Below, piece by piece: positions 1-7,801 of a DNA stretch of 25,969 nucleotides. The stretch is taken from the NCBI GenBank assembly GCA_000437895.1, contig FR902162.1:1-25969 (forward strand), in the 5' to 3' direction. Position 1 is the first letter of the stretch; the number at the start of each line of letters is the position of its first letter. The DNA is from Clostridium sp. CAG:914 (GTDB lineage: Bacteria; Bacillota_I; Bacilli_A; RF39; UBA660). The notes under the pieces are model-generated. The model was not told where the DNA came from. It did no database searches and saw nothing but the letters and a program-made list of their open reading frames with translations. A program made the position numbers and the translations under genes.

Positions 1-57
1 ATCGAACTCACGCAGTCAGCTTGGAAGGCTGAGGTTCTACCATTAAACTACACCTGC
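1..57 (-). tRNA. tRNA-Gly (anticodon TCC), 3' end cut by window edge
   Basis: Read on the minus strand from position 57, the sequence starts GCAGGTGTAG, runs through a D-arm with TTTAATGGTAGAAC, and reaches an anticodon arm whose 7-base loop CTTCCAA gives anticodon TCC (plus-strand positions 23-25). A variable region and the beginning of a T-arm (GAGTTCGAT) follow before the window edge. The acceptor 3' strand and CCA lie outside. A consensus promoter sits 14 bases or so upstream of the 5' end. Confidence 0.95.
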
Positions 58-77
58 AAATCAAGTAGGCAATATAA

Positions 78-106
78 ATTATATTAAATATTAAATTAAA
101 AGTCAA
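78..106 (-). promoter_or_regulatory. Sigma-70-type promoter of tRNA-Gly
   Basis: On the minus strand TTGACT (101-106) and TATAAT (78-83) are separated by exactly 17 bases, a near-perfect housekeeping promoter. Transcription would start near 71, shortly before the tRNA 5' end at 57. The stretch between the tRNA and the next gene (58-176) shows no other feature. Confidence 0.85.
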
Positions 107-176
107 CTATTTTTCCAAACTTTTATTAAAAAATTAAAAATATAATACAAAATTACATTACCTATCAATAATTTAT

Positions 177-2330
177 TTATATTCCTTTATTTAAAAGACT
201 AAGACTTACTTTCCCTTTATCTTTATTAATATCAAGTACATAACAAGTAACAATATCTCCAACATTAAGAACATCTAAAGGATGTTTAATATATTTATTT
301 GTTATTTGTGAAATATGAACTAAACCATCATTTTTAAGACCAATATCAATAAATGCTCCAAAATCTACAACGTTTCTAACAGTACCCTCTAATTTCATAC
401 CAGGTGTTAAATCTTCTATTTTAAGTATATCACTTCTAAGTAATGGTTTTGGATAATTATCTCTGTAATCTCGACAAGGTTCTTTTAAACACGAAATTAT
501 ATCATTTAAAGTATATATATCAACATTATTATCAGAAGAATATTTAGAAATATCAATATTATTTAATTTATTTACTATTTCTTCTTTACCAATATCATCA
601 TAACTAGCACCAATATCATTCAATAATTTATTAGTAATATCATAACTTTCTGGGTGAATAGAAGTTTTATCCAAAGGATTACTACCATCTACTATTCTCA
701 TAAACCCAATAGCTTGCTCAAAAGATTTAGGAGTAAGAACTTTTGCTTTTTTTAATTCATCCCTAGAAGATATTTTACCATTTACTTCTCTATATCCAAT
801 TATTTTATCTATAACACTTTTAGTTAATCCAGATACATACTTAAGAATAGAAGGACTAGCAGTATTTATATTAACTCCAACATTATTAACAGCTTTTGTT
901 ACTACAAAATTTAGTGATTCATCAAGCTTATTTTGATTAACATCATGTTGATATTGACCAACGCCAATACTTTTACTATCTATCTTAACTAACTCGTTTA
1001 AAGGATCTTGTAATCTTCTTGCGATACTTATAGCACTCCTTTTTTCAACAGTTAAATCAGGAAATTCAGATATAGCTAATGAAGAAGCAGAATAAACACT
1101 AGCACCAGCTTCACTAACTATAATATATTCAATCTTCTTATCTTTATACTCATTAATTACTTCTGCTACCAACTTCTCACTTTCCCTAGACGCAGTTCCA
1201 TTCCCAATAGCAATAATATCAATATCATATTCTTTTATTATCTTTTTAATAGTATCCTTAGCTTTTTCCCACTCATTTTGTGGTTCATGAGGATAAATAA
1301 CAGAAATATTTATAACTCTAGAAGTCTTATCTACCACAGCTAATTTACATCCTGTTCTAAAAGCAGGATCAAGACCAAGAACTGTTTTTTCTTTCATTGG
1401 AGGAGTAAGTAATAATTTTTCTAAATTAGAAGAAAAAACTTCAATAGCTTTTTCTGAGGCTACATCCTTTAAATCAGATCTAATCTCTCTTTCTAAACTA
1501 GGAAATATAAGTCTTTTATAACTATCCTTAATACTATCCATTATTATATCAAATAGATTAGTATTATTTTTAATAATCTTCTTTTCTAAATAAGATATAA
1601 TCTCTTCATCACAAATATCTATATTAACACTAAGAACTTTCTCAGCTTCACCTCTATTTATTGCCAATACCCTATGAGGTTTAATATATTTGATTTTTTC
1701 ATGATAGTCATAGTACATTTCATATACCAATTTCTCATCAAAAGCATCTTTCTTCTTCTTAGTTACTATCTCACCATTATTATATATATAATTTCTAATC
1801 CATTTCCTATAAAAAGCATTATCACTAATCCATTCACTAATAATATACTTAGCACCCACAATAGCATCATTAATAGTTAATACTTTATCATTTAAATAAT
1901 TACTAGCAATTTTATCAATATCTAGATTATTTGGCTGTGACATAATAATTTTAGCTAATGGTTCTAGACCATTATTTATAGCATCTGTTGCTTTAGTCTT
2001 TTTCTTTTCTTTAAAAGGTCTATATAAATCTTCTACTTCCACTAATTTAGTAGCTTTCGTTATCTCATTTTTTAATTCATTAGTAAGAAGACCTTTCTCA
2101 TCAATAAGTCTAATAACATCATCTTTTCTTTTAGATAAGTTAACCTGATATTGATAAACCTCATCTATTTTTCTTATTTCTTCTTCATCTAATGCCCCAG
2201 TAGCTTCTTTTCTATATCTAGCAATAAAAGGTATTGTATTACCATCACTAAGTAAATTTAAAACAGTTTCTACTTGTTTAACCCTTACATTTAAATCTTT
2301 TGCTATTTCATTAATAATTAATTCATTCAT
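177..2330 (-). CDS. tex: Tex-family S1 RNA-binding protein
   Basis: A 717-residue protein with the full Tex architecture: an N-terminal helical region with the RYRKEATGALDEE motif (about 38-50), a YqgF/RNase H-like domain starting VLGLDPAFRTG (about 318), the hallmark VGQYQHDVNQ (about 457), a helix-hairpin-helix region (about 485-520, NINTASPSIL) and a C-terminal S1 domain (about 640-715, TPGMKLEGTVRNVVDFGAF). Tex is a cytoplasmic nucleic-acid-binding protein linked to transcription in bacteria; its exact role in this host cannot be read from sequence. Length fits the family. The ATG directly follows the stop of the upstream hydrolase (TAAATG) and its GGAAAGAGG ribosome site lies inside that gene, so the two are probably one transcript with coupled translation. 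Confidence 0.95.
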   Translation of the reverse strand: MNELIINEIAKDLNVRVKQVETVLNLLSDGNTIPFIARYRKEATGALDEEEIRKIDEVYQYQVNLSKRKDDVIRLIDEKGLLTNELKNEITKATKLVEVEDLYRPFKEKKKTKATDAINNGLEPLAKIIMSQPNNLDIDKIASNYLNDKVLTINDAIVGAKYIISEWISDNAFYRKWIRNYIYNNGEIVTKKKKDAFDEKLVYEMYYDYHEKIKYIKPHRVLAINRGEAEKVLSVNIDICDEEIISYLEKKIIKNNTNLFDIIMDSIKDSYKRLIFPSLEREIRSDLKDVASEKAIEVFSSNLEKLLLTPPMKEKTVLGLDPAFRTGCKLAVVDKTSRVINISVIYPHEPQNEWEKAKDTIKKIIKEYDIDIIAIGNGTASRESEKLVAEVINEYKDKKIEYIIVSEAGASVYSASSLAISEFPDLTVEKRSAISIARRLQDPLNELVKIDSKSIGVGQYQHDVNQNKLDESLNFVVTKAVNNVGVNINTASPSILKYVSGLTKSVIDKIIGYREVNGKISSRDELKKAKVLTPKSFEQAIGFMRIVDGSNPLDKTSIHPESYDITNKLLNDIGASYDDIGKEEIVNKLNNIDISKYSSDNNVDIYTLNDIISCLKEPCRDYRDNYPKPLLRSDILKIEDLTPGMKLEGTVRNVVDFGAFIDIGLKNDGLVHISQITNKYIKHPLDVLNVGDIVTCYVLDINKDKGKVSLSLLNKGI

Positions 2331-3251
2331 TTATTTTTCCTCTTTCCTAATTAAATTCTTATCTATAAATTTATCTACAGTACTCCAATATAATTTTTCA
2401 TTTTGTATAACAGATTTCATATGTTTAGCATTATCTACAATAAGTTTTTCTTTCTTTCCACCATAATTATTATAAACATCTTCTAAATAGTCAATAGTAA
2501 CAAATTTATCTTTACTACCATGAATAAATAGCATTGGTAATTTAGCAGTACCTAAAGATTTTAATATATCATACTTATATATATTTACTTTTAATATTAA
2601 TATATAAAATATATTAGCAGCACTTATAACAACTTGTGGTATATGTCCCTCATGCTTTAATTGATGATAAAATTGTTTATATATAGAATAAAAGCCACAG
2701 TCTTCAATAGCATATAAAACATTCTTAGGCAAATTACCACGAGCCACACTAAGTATAACAGCATAAGCTCCCATAGATATACCATGTAAAATAATCTTAC
2801 TTTTTTTATCATTATCTATAATATAATTTATCCAAGACATTATATCCTTACTTTCATTTATTCCCATAGTAGAATATTTTCCATCACTTTTTCCATGTGC
2901 TCTATGATCTATCAATATTACATTAAAATTAAGTTCACTATAATGTTTAGCATAATCTAACATATCAAGACCATTATTAGTGTATCCATGACTTATAATT
3001 ACATATTTATGTGTCTTAGAATTAAATTTATAAGCATGTAATTTTAAATTATCAAAACTAGCTATATATATATTTTCATGTATTGTATTTTTATACCATT
3101 CCAAAGCATTATCACTAGATAACTTTTCATTTCTATTTTTAAATAATTTCTTACGAGAAAATTTAGGATTCATTGAATAATTAAAAAAGAAAAAACCTAA
3201 AGACAAGTATCCAATAACCAAAATTATTAGTATAATAAATAACCATATCAT
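2331..3251 (-). CDS. Membrane-anchored alpha/beta hydrolase
   Basis: A 306-residue protein with an N-terminal membrane segment (about 2-24, followed by basic residues) and an alpha/beta hydrolase domain. Visible elements are HGYTNNG (oxyanion-side loop, about 89), DHRAHGKSDG (about 115), the nucleophile elbow GISMGAYA (Ser about 160), an acid motif HGSKDKF (about 244) and a late histidine in AKHMK. This resembles serine aminopeptidase/lipase-type hydrolases that are tethered to the cytoplasmic membrane; substrate unknown. A GGAGATGG ribosome site precedes the ATG, and an extended -10 lies at 3273-3281. It is the first gene of a pair with tex. Confidence 0.85.
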   Translation of the reverse strand: MIWLFIILIILVIGYLSLGFFFFNYSMNPKFSRKKLFKNRNEKLSSDNALEWYKNTIHENIYIASFDNLKLHAYKFNSKTHKYVIISHGYTNNGLDMLDYAKHYSELNFNVILIDHRAHGKSDGKYSTMGINESKDIMSWINYIIDNDKKSKIILHGISMGAYAVILSVARGNLPKNVLYAIEDCGFYSIYKQFYHQLKHEGHIPQVVISAANIFYILILKVNIYKYDILKSLGTAKLPMLFIHGSKDKFVTIDYLEDVYNNYGGKKEKLIVDNAKHMKSVIQNEKLYWSTVDKFIDKNLIRKEEK

Positions 3252-3272
3252 TTAACCATCTCCAATAAAACA

Positions 3273-3281
3273 ATTCTAACA
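3273..3281 (-). promoter_or_regulatory. Extended -10 promoter for hydrolase-tex
   Basis: On the minus strand TGTTAGAAT matches an extended -10 (TGn plus TAGAAT), 20-odd bases upstream of the hydrolase start. No strong -35 is seen at 17 bases, which is common with extended -10 promoters. It is back to back with the ackA promoter. Confidence 0.5.
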
Positions 3282-3319
3282 CAAATAACCCATTTTGAAT
3301 ATTAATTTTTTTTCTTATA

Positions 3320-3328
3320 TGTTAAAAT
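3320..3328 (+). promoter_or_regulatory. Extended -10 promoter for ackA
   Basis: TGTTAAAAT is an extended -10, placing the transcript start near 3335, just before the AGGAGG ribosome site of ackA. A TTGAAT lies upstream at 3295-3300 but the 22-base spacing is too long to call it the -35. Confidence 0.5.
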
Positions 3329-3348
3329 ATTATTAGGAGGTTATAAAA

Positions 3349-4557
3349 ATGAGAGACAAATATTTAATTATTAATGCAGGAAGTAGTTCTTTAAAGTTTA
3401 CTTTATATAACAAAAACGAAGAAATATTAATGAAAGGAAATTTTGAAAAAATAGGAAATCCAGATTCTTTTTGGACTATTACTATAAAAGATAAAAAAAT
3501 AAAAGATAAATCTTATCTCCAAGAGCATGATGAAGCAATAAAGGTTTTACTTTCAATAATGTATGAAAATAATGTTGTTAACTCAAAAGATGAAATAATA
3601 GGGGTAGGGCACAGAGTACTACATGGTGGTGAAATATATAAAAAAGCCACCATCATAAATGAAGAAGTATTATCTAACATAAAAAGTCTTATCAAATTAG
3701 GACCACTACATTTACCTGGAGAAATTATGGGTATAAATGCTATGCTTAAAAATTTACCAAATGCCATTAACGTAGCTGTCTTTGATACTTCATTTCATCA
3801 AACAATGGACAAAGTAAATTATATGTATCCCATTCCATATAAATGGTATCAAGAAAATGGTGTTAGAAAATATGGTTTTCATGGTATTAGTCATAAATAT
3901 ATAACAGAATATATGAAAGATTATTTACATAAAGAAGATATCAATTTAATTATTTGCCATATTGGTTCAGGAGCTAGTTTATCACTAATAGAAAATGGTA
4001 AGAGTATTAATACCACAATGGGATTAACTCCATTAGATGGACTTATGATGGGAACACGTTCTGGTAGTATTGATGCTTCCATTATAGAATACATTATGAA
4101 AGAAAGACATGAGACTATTGAAGAAGTTAGTAATGACTTAAATAAACATAGTGGACTATTAGGTATATGTGGAAAAAATGACTATCGTGATGTAAGAGAA
4201 TTATTAGAAAATGGAAACAAAGAAGCTAAACTTGCTTATGATATGTTTTGCCAAAGCATCGTAAATAACATAGGAAAATATTATTTTCAAATAGAAGGAA
4301 ATTTATCAGCAATAGTATTTACAGCAGGTATTGGAGAAAATGCTATTGATTTAAGAAAAGATATAATAAATAAAATATCTAAAGTAACTGGTATTGAATT
4401 AGATGAAAAATCAAATCAAGAAATCGCTTCATTCAAAGATAAAAAAGAAGGAGTAATCACAACACCAAATTCTAGTATTCCTGTTTTAGTAGTACCTACT
4501 AATGAAGAAGTAATGATATTAAGAGAAATGAGAGAAATATTAATAAATGAAAAATAA
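3349..4557 (+). CDS. ackA: Acetate kinase
   Basis: A 402-residue ASKHA-fold kinase that interconverts acetyl phosphate plus ADP and acetate plus ATP, giving substrate-level ATP in fermenters. Motifs in order: INAGSSSLKF (about 8-17), the HRVLHGG region, FDTSFHQTM (about 145), GFHGISHKY (about 176), the signature CHIGSGASLS followed by TMGLTPLDGLMMGTRSG (about 203-240), and FTAGIGENA near 325. Length matches the usual 395-405. AGGAGG lies at the right distance before ATG. No phosphotransacetylase is adjacent. A phosphodiesterase gene follows after 14 bases, probably in the same transcript. Confidence 0.96.
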   Translation: MRDKYLIINAGSSSLKFTLYNKNEEILMKGNFEKIGNPDSFWTITIKDKKIKDKSYLQEHDEAIKVLLSIMYENNVVNSKDEIIGVGHRVLHGGEIYKKATIINEEVLSNIKSLIKLGPLHLPGEIMGINAMLKNLPNAINVAVFDTSFHQTMDKVNYMYPIPYKWYQENGVRKYGFHGISHKYITEYMKDYLHKEDINLIICHIGSGASLSLIENGKSINTTMGLTPLDGLMMGTRSGSIDASIIEYIMKERHETIEEVSNDLNKHSGLLGICGKNDYRDVRELLENGNKEAKLAYDMFCQSIVNNIGKYYFQIEGNLSAIVFTAGIGENAIDLRKDIINKISKVTGIELDEKSNQEIASFKDKKEGVITTPNSSIPVLVVPTNEEVMILREMREILINEK

Positions 4558-4571
4558 GGAGATAATATAAT

Positions 4572-5069
4572 ATGCATAGTATTCTTGTATTATCAGATAT
4601 TCATGGTGACATAGATACTTTAAATTTAATATTAGAAAAAGAAAATTATGATTATGTTTTTTTCTTGGGAGATGCTATAGATTATTATTGGAAAGAAGAA
4701 AATAAAGAAGTTATTGATAAACTTTCTAACATAAGTAAAATATTATTTTCTGTAAAAGGAAATTGTGATAATTTTCATACATCATATAATAATCCTCTTA
4801 TTCAAAGAATAACTATTGATAATATAAATTATGTTTTAACCCATGGAATGCTATATAATAAAGATACTGTAGGAGATTATGATATTTATATAGAGGGACA
4901 TACTCATAAATCAAAAATTATAAAAGAAAATAATAAAATTATAATAAATCCTGGTAGTATATCCAAACCAAGAGGAAATACTTACAAAAGTTATATAATA
5001 ATTAAAAATAATATAATTTATCTAAAAGATATTTATGGTAATATAATAGAAACTACAAAAATAAAGTAA
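4572..5069 (+). CDS. YfcE/MJ0936-type metallophosphoesterase
   Basis: A 165-residue small calcineurin-like phosphoesterase. The five metal-site motifs are present: DIHGD (about 9-13), GDAID (about 32), KGNCD (about 61-65), THGM (about 89) and EGHTHK (about 106). YfcE-type enzymes hydrolyse phosphodiesters with bound divalent metals in the cytosol; the physiological substrate is not known. An AAGGAGATAA ribosome site overlaps the end of ackA, so co-expression is likely. No hairpin terminator is seen after it before the next promoter. Confidence 0.88.
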   Translation: MHSILVLSDIHGDIDTLNLILEKENYDYVFFLGDAIDYYWKEENKEVIDKLSNISKILFSVKGNCDNFHTSYNNPLIQRITIDNINYVLTHGMLYNKDTVGDYDIYIEGHTHKSKIIKENNKIIINPGSISKPRGNTYKSYIIIKNNIIYLKDIYGNIIETTKIK

Positions 5070-5092
5070 TCGTAAAAAAGAAAATATAAACC

Positions 5093-5121
5093 TTTACAAA
5101 AATATAAAAATATATTATACT
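5093..5121 (+). promoter_or_regulatory. Promoter of the surface-protein gene
   Basis: TTTACA (5093-5098) and TATACT (5116-5121) are spaced 17 bases apart, 24 bases before the ATG of the surface protein. The ribosome site AAGGTAGGGA lies between promoter and start. Confidence 0.7.
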
Positions 5122-5144
5122 TATCACGTAAGGTAGGGAAATCT

Positions 5145-6728
5145 ATGAAAAGAAATATATTAATTGGAGCAAGTATAGCAATACTATTAATAGCACTTGC
5201 AGTAACAATAGTAAGTAATGGAACATATAGTACCAATACAGTTGGCATTTCATGTGGTGAAGTTAGTGATACCACAATGTATGTCGGAAATACTAAAAAA
5301 ATTACAGTAACAATAAAAGATACTGATAATAATGATATAACTAGTGATTATAGTGATGCAAGTTTTGGATGGGAAATAGAAAATACATCTATAGCTTCAA
5401 TCACAGAAAATATAGCAGGTAATAATTTTAATGAAATAAATGTAAAAGGAATTAAAGAAGGTAGCACAACATTAAAAATATCTATTACTGATGGAGAAAA
5501 TGTAATAAATGGAACATGTGCAATTAATATATCTTCAAGAACTTATAAAATAGTCCCTAATACTGAATTATCTACAAATGAAAAAGGAAATTATGTACTA
5601 CGTTATGGCAATAAAGCATCATTAAATATTACAGGTATAGATGAAAACTATAATGTAGCTTGGAGTATAGGTCAAGGTAGTGATATAGCAACAATAGATT
5701 CTCAAACAGGAGAATTAATCGCTAGTGGTATTGGAGAAGTTGAGGTAATTGCTACAATATGTGAAAATGAAAGACAAGATAACTGTGATGAATCTACAAT
5801 CACGGTAGATGTTACCCCAAACGTTAAAAATATTATTGTCAAAGCAGATGGTACTGAAATAGCTCCTACTAATGCTACGTTTGATCCAACCAAATACGAT
5901 GAGGCTTATCTATACGAATTCGGAAGTGATACAGAAGAAACTATAAACAAAATTCAGATTAATGTTGAATTAAATAATGCAAAATCCAATGTTAAAATTT
6001 GCAAAGACAAAGAAGGAACAGATTGTTTAGAGCCTACTGCAAATGGAAATACATTATCCGTAGAAATAGATGCTCCAGATAGGGGAGAATCAATTTTAAT
6101 TGATATTATAGATAAAAAAGAAGAAGATTCAACACAAGTTGGAAAAGAAAATATATATATTCTACAACTTGCTAATAAACAATCTATAGAACCAACTCCA
6201 GAACCTAATCCTGATGTAGATCCAACAAAAGACAATTTACTTAGTATATTAACTTCAAACGAAACAAATATAAATACATATACAATAGATAATACAACAG
6301 GAGTATGGGTACATACAGCAAGTTACCCTAATAATGTTGATAAAGTAACTATCTACTACAAATTAATAAATGATAATTATACTTGTAAATATTTAACAGG
6401 AGAAAAAGAACAAGAATGTAGTAATAGTGAAGGAAGTTTTAGCTTAAATATAATAGAAGGAAATAATCCAGTTGCTATAACTATTTACAAAGATGGAAAA
6501 ATAGAACAAACTCATTCAATAATAATATCAAGAGAAATAGGAACAGAGCCATCTCCTGAAGAACCTTCCGAAGAACCAGGCAGTAATACTGAAGAAAATA
6601 GTGGAACTCATGTGGATTTAACAAATCCAACAACAGGAAGCATTCCTAAATTTATAATATCACTTATTATGATTGCATCACTAATAGCAACATTATTTCT
6701 ATATAAAAAGAATATGGAAAAATTATAA
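5145..6728 (+). CDS. Surface protein with Ig-like and cadherin-like modules, possible sortase-type tail
   Basis: A 527-residue exported protein. Residues 4-24 are a hydrophobic signal or anchor. Two BIG2-like Ig modules follow (about 35-130, with GIKEGSTTLKISI; about 135-228, with ATIDSQTGELIASG), then two modules resembling cadherin-like beta sandwiches (about 230-345 and 360-455), joined by Pro/Glu-rich linkers (EPTPEPNPDVDPT; SPEEPSEEPG). Paired cysteines occur within modules, for example ATICENERQDNCDE. The C-terminus is NPTTG, a hydrophobic stretch and KKNMEKL, which looks like either a variant cell-wall sorting signal or a membrane anchor. It has its own promoter and a strong terminator. 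Adhesion is an inference from architecture; it precedes the secretion locus but is not evidently co-transcribed. Confidence 0.75.
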   Translation: MKRNILIGASIAILLIALAVTIVSNGTYSTNTVGISCGEVSDTTMYVGNTKKITVTIKDTDNNDITSDYSDASFGWEIENTSIASITENIAGNNFNEINVKGIKEGSTTLKISITDGENVINGTCAINISSRTYKIVPNTELSTNEKGNYVLRYGNKASLNITGIDENYNVAWSIGQGSDIATIDSQTGELIASGIGEVEVIATICENERQDNCDESTITVDVTPNVKNIIVKADGTEIAPTNATFDPTKYDEAYLYEFGSDTEETINKIQINVELNNAKSNVKICKDKEGTDCLEPTANGNTLSVEIDAPDRGESILIDIIDKKEEDSTQVGKENIYILQLANKQSIEPTPEPNPDVDPTKDNLLSILTSNETNINTYTIDNTTGVWVHTASYPNNVDKVTIYYKLINDNYTCKYLTGEKEQECSNSEGSFSLNIIEGNNPVAITIYKDGKIEQTHSIIISREIGTEPSPEEPSEEPGSNTEENSGTHVDLTNPTTGSIPKFIISLIMIASLIATLFLYKKNMEKL

Positions 6729-6734
6729 TTATTT

Positions 6735-6758
6735 AAATACACCGAAAGGTGTATTTTT
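6735..6758 (+). terminator. Intrinsic terminator after the surface protein
   Basis: AAATACACC (6735-6743), loop GAAA, GGTGTATTT (6748-6756), then more T. A perfect 9-bp stem closed by a GNRA tetraloop, followed by a T run. It separates the surface-protein gene from the secretion locus. Confidence 0.9.
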
Positions 6759-6794
6759 GACTTTGCATTCATTCTATAAATTTCATAAAATATA

Positions 6795-6823
6795 TTGTTA
6801 TTAATAAAAAAATATGATACAAT
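6795..6823 (+). promoter_or_regulatory. Promoter of the type IV secretion operon
   Basis: TTGTTA (6795-6800), 17-base spacer, TACAAT (6818-6823) with a TGA immediately before it (extended -10). Transcription would start near 6830, shortly before the first secretion gene at 6852. Confidence 0.7.
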
Positions 6824-6851
6824 TTTGATATAAGATTTGGAGTGAAATTGT

Positions 6852-7781
6852 ATGAAATTTAATTTAAAAAAAATATTATTAATGATTTTTATAACGTTTA
6901 TTTGTTTCTATGCAAATACAAAAGTATATGCAGATGAAACAGGCGGAGGTGGGGGAACAATCCCTACAGAAAATTGGTGTTATTATATAAATGGTAATGA
7001 TGTAGCTATTAGATTTAATTACTATGCAGGCGATGCAGGTGAAGAAATTCCAGGATGGTTCATGCAATCATGGGAAGACAGACTTATTGGAAGAGTATAT
7101 TTTGATAATATATATGGAACATCAGCAGGAAGTGATAGTTGGGTTAATTCCTATATTTCATCACACAAAGAAAGTAACGTTTGCTCTGTGCTACCATATT
7201 ATGATGGAGGATATAAAGAGGCTATGAAAGGAGCAAAAGGTTGTCCCAAATACGTTTTGTATAGAGATTGTAACGTTATTGAATCTTATATTGTTGACGA
7301 TATAAATAATATATGTTATACAGAGACGTCAAATGAACAATTGAATTTTGAAAAATTTAAAGAAAAATTACAAGCAAGAGATTCAAGCTGTATAGTTACT
7401 TGGGCAAAAAATGTAACAAAAGATGAATATGTAGGAACATTTGGAAATTTTGAAAATAATTTCAATGATAAAGAATTGGAATGTAAATGTAGTGAAGAGA
7501 ATCCAGATAATTGTTTAATTACTCCAGAAATACAAGATATGATTGATGAAATATTAATGTATCCTAGGATCATAGTACCAATAATATTAATAGTAACAGG
7601 TATATATAATTTTGCTAAGGCAGCTTTCGCAAATAAAGAAGATGAAATGAAGAAATATCAAAAGAAATTCTTTAAGCAATTATTGATTGGAGTTATGTTT
7701 TTCTTTATTCCGACATTAATAAATATAATTATAGATTTATCACAATATGTTTGGGATGGACTTAAAACATGCTCAATATAA
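6852..7781 (+). CDS. Secreted Cys-rich protein with C-terminal VirB2-like membrane hairpin
   Basis: A 309-residue protein. Residues 1-27 form a signal peptide ending VYADE. A roughly 200-residue extracytoplasmic region follows with a Gly-rich start (GGGGGT) and about ten cysteines. The C-terminus has two membrane segments (about 238-258, IIVPIILIVTGIYNFAK; about 275-300, QLLIGVMFFFIPTLINIII) around a basic loop (EDEMKKYQKKFFK). Two helices with a charged loop are how VirB2/TrbC-like and Maff2-like small T4SS proteins look, but those lack the large Cys-rich domain, so this could be a fusion or lineage-specific pilin-like protein. It is the first gene of the secretion operon, 20 bases before the VirB6-like gene. 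Component identity is inferred from position and topology. Confidence 0.55.
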   Translation: MKFNLKKILLMIFITFICFYANTKVYADETGGGGGTIPTENWCYYINGNDVAIRFNYYAGDAGEEIPGWFMQSWEDRLIGRVYFDNIYGTSAGSDSWVNSYISSHKESNVCSVLPYYDGGYKEAMKGAKGCPKYVLYRDCNVIESYIVDDINNICYTETSNEQLNFEKFKEKLQARDSSCIVTWAKNVTKDEYVGTFGNFENNFNDKELECKCSEENPDNCLITPEIQDMIDEILMYPRIIVPIILIVTGIYNFAKAAFANKEDEMKKYQKKFFKQLLIGVMFFFIPTLINIIIDLSQYVWDGLKTCSI

Positions 7782-7801
7782 ACTAGGTTGGAGGTGAAAA
7801 A

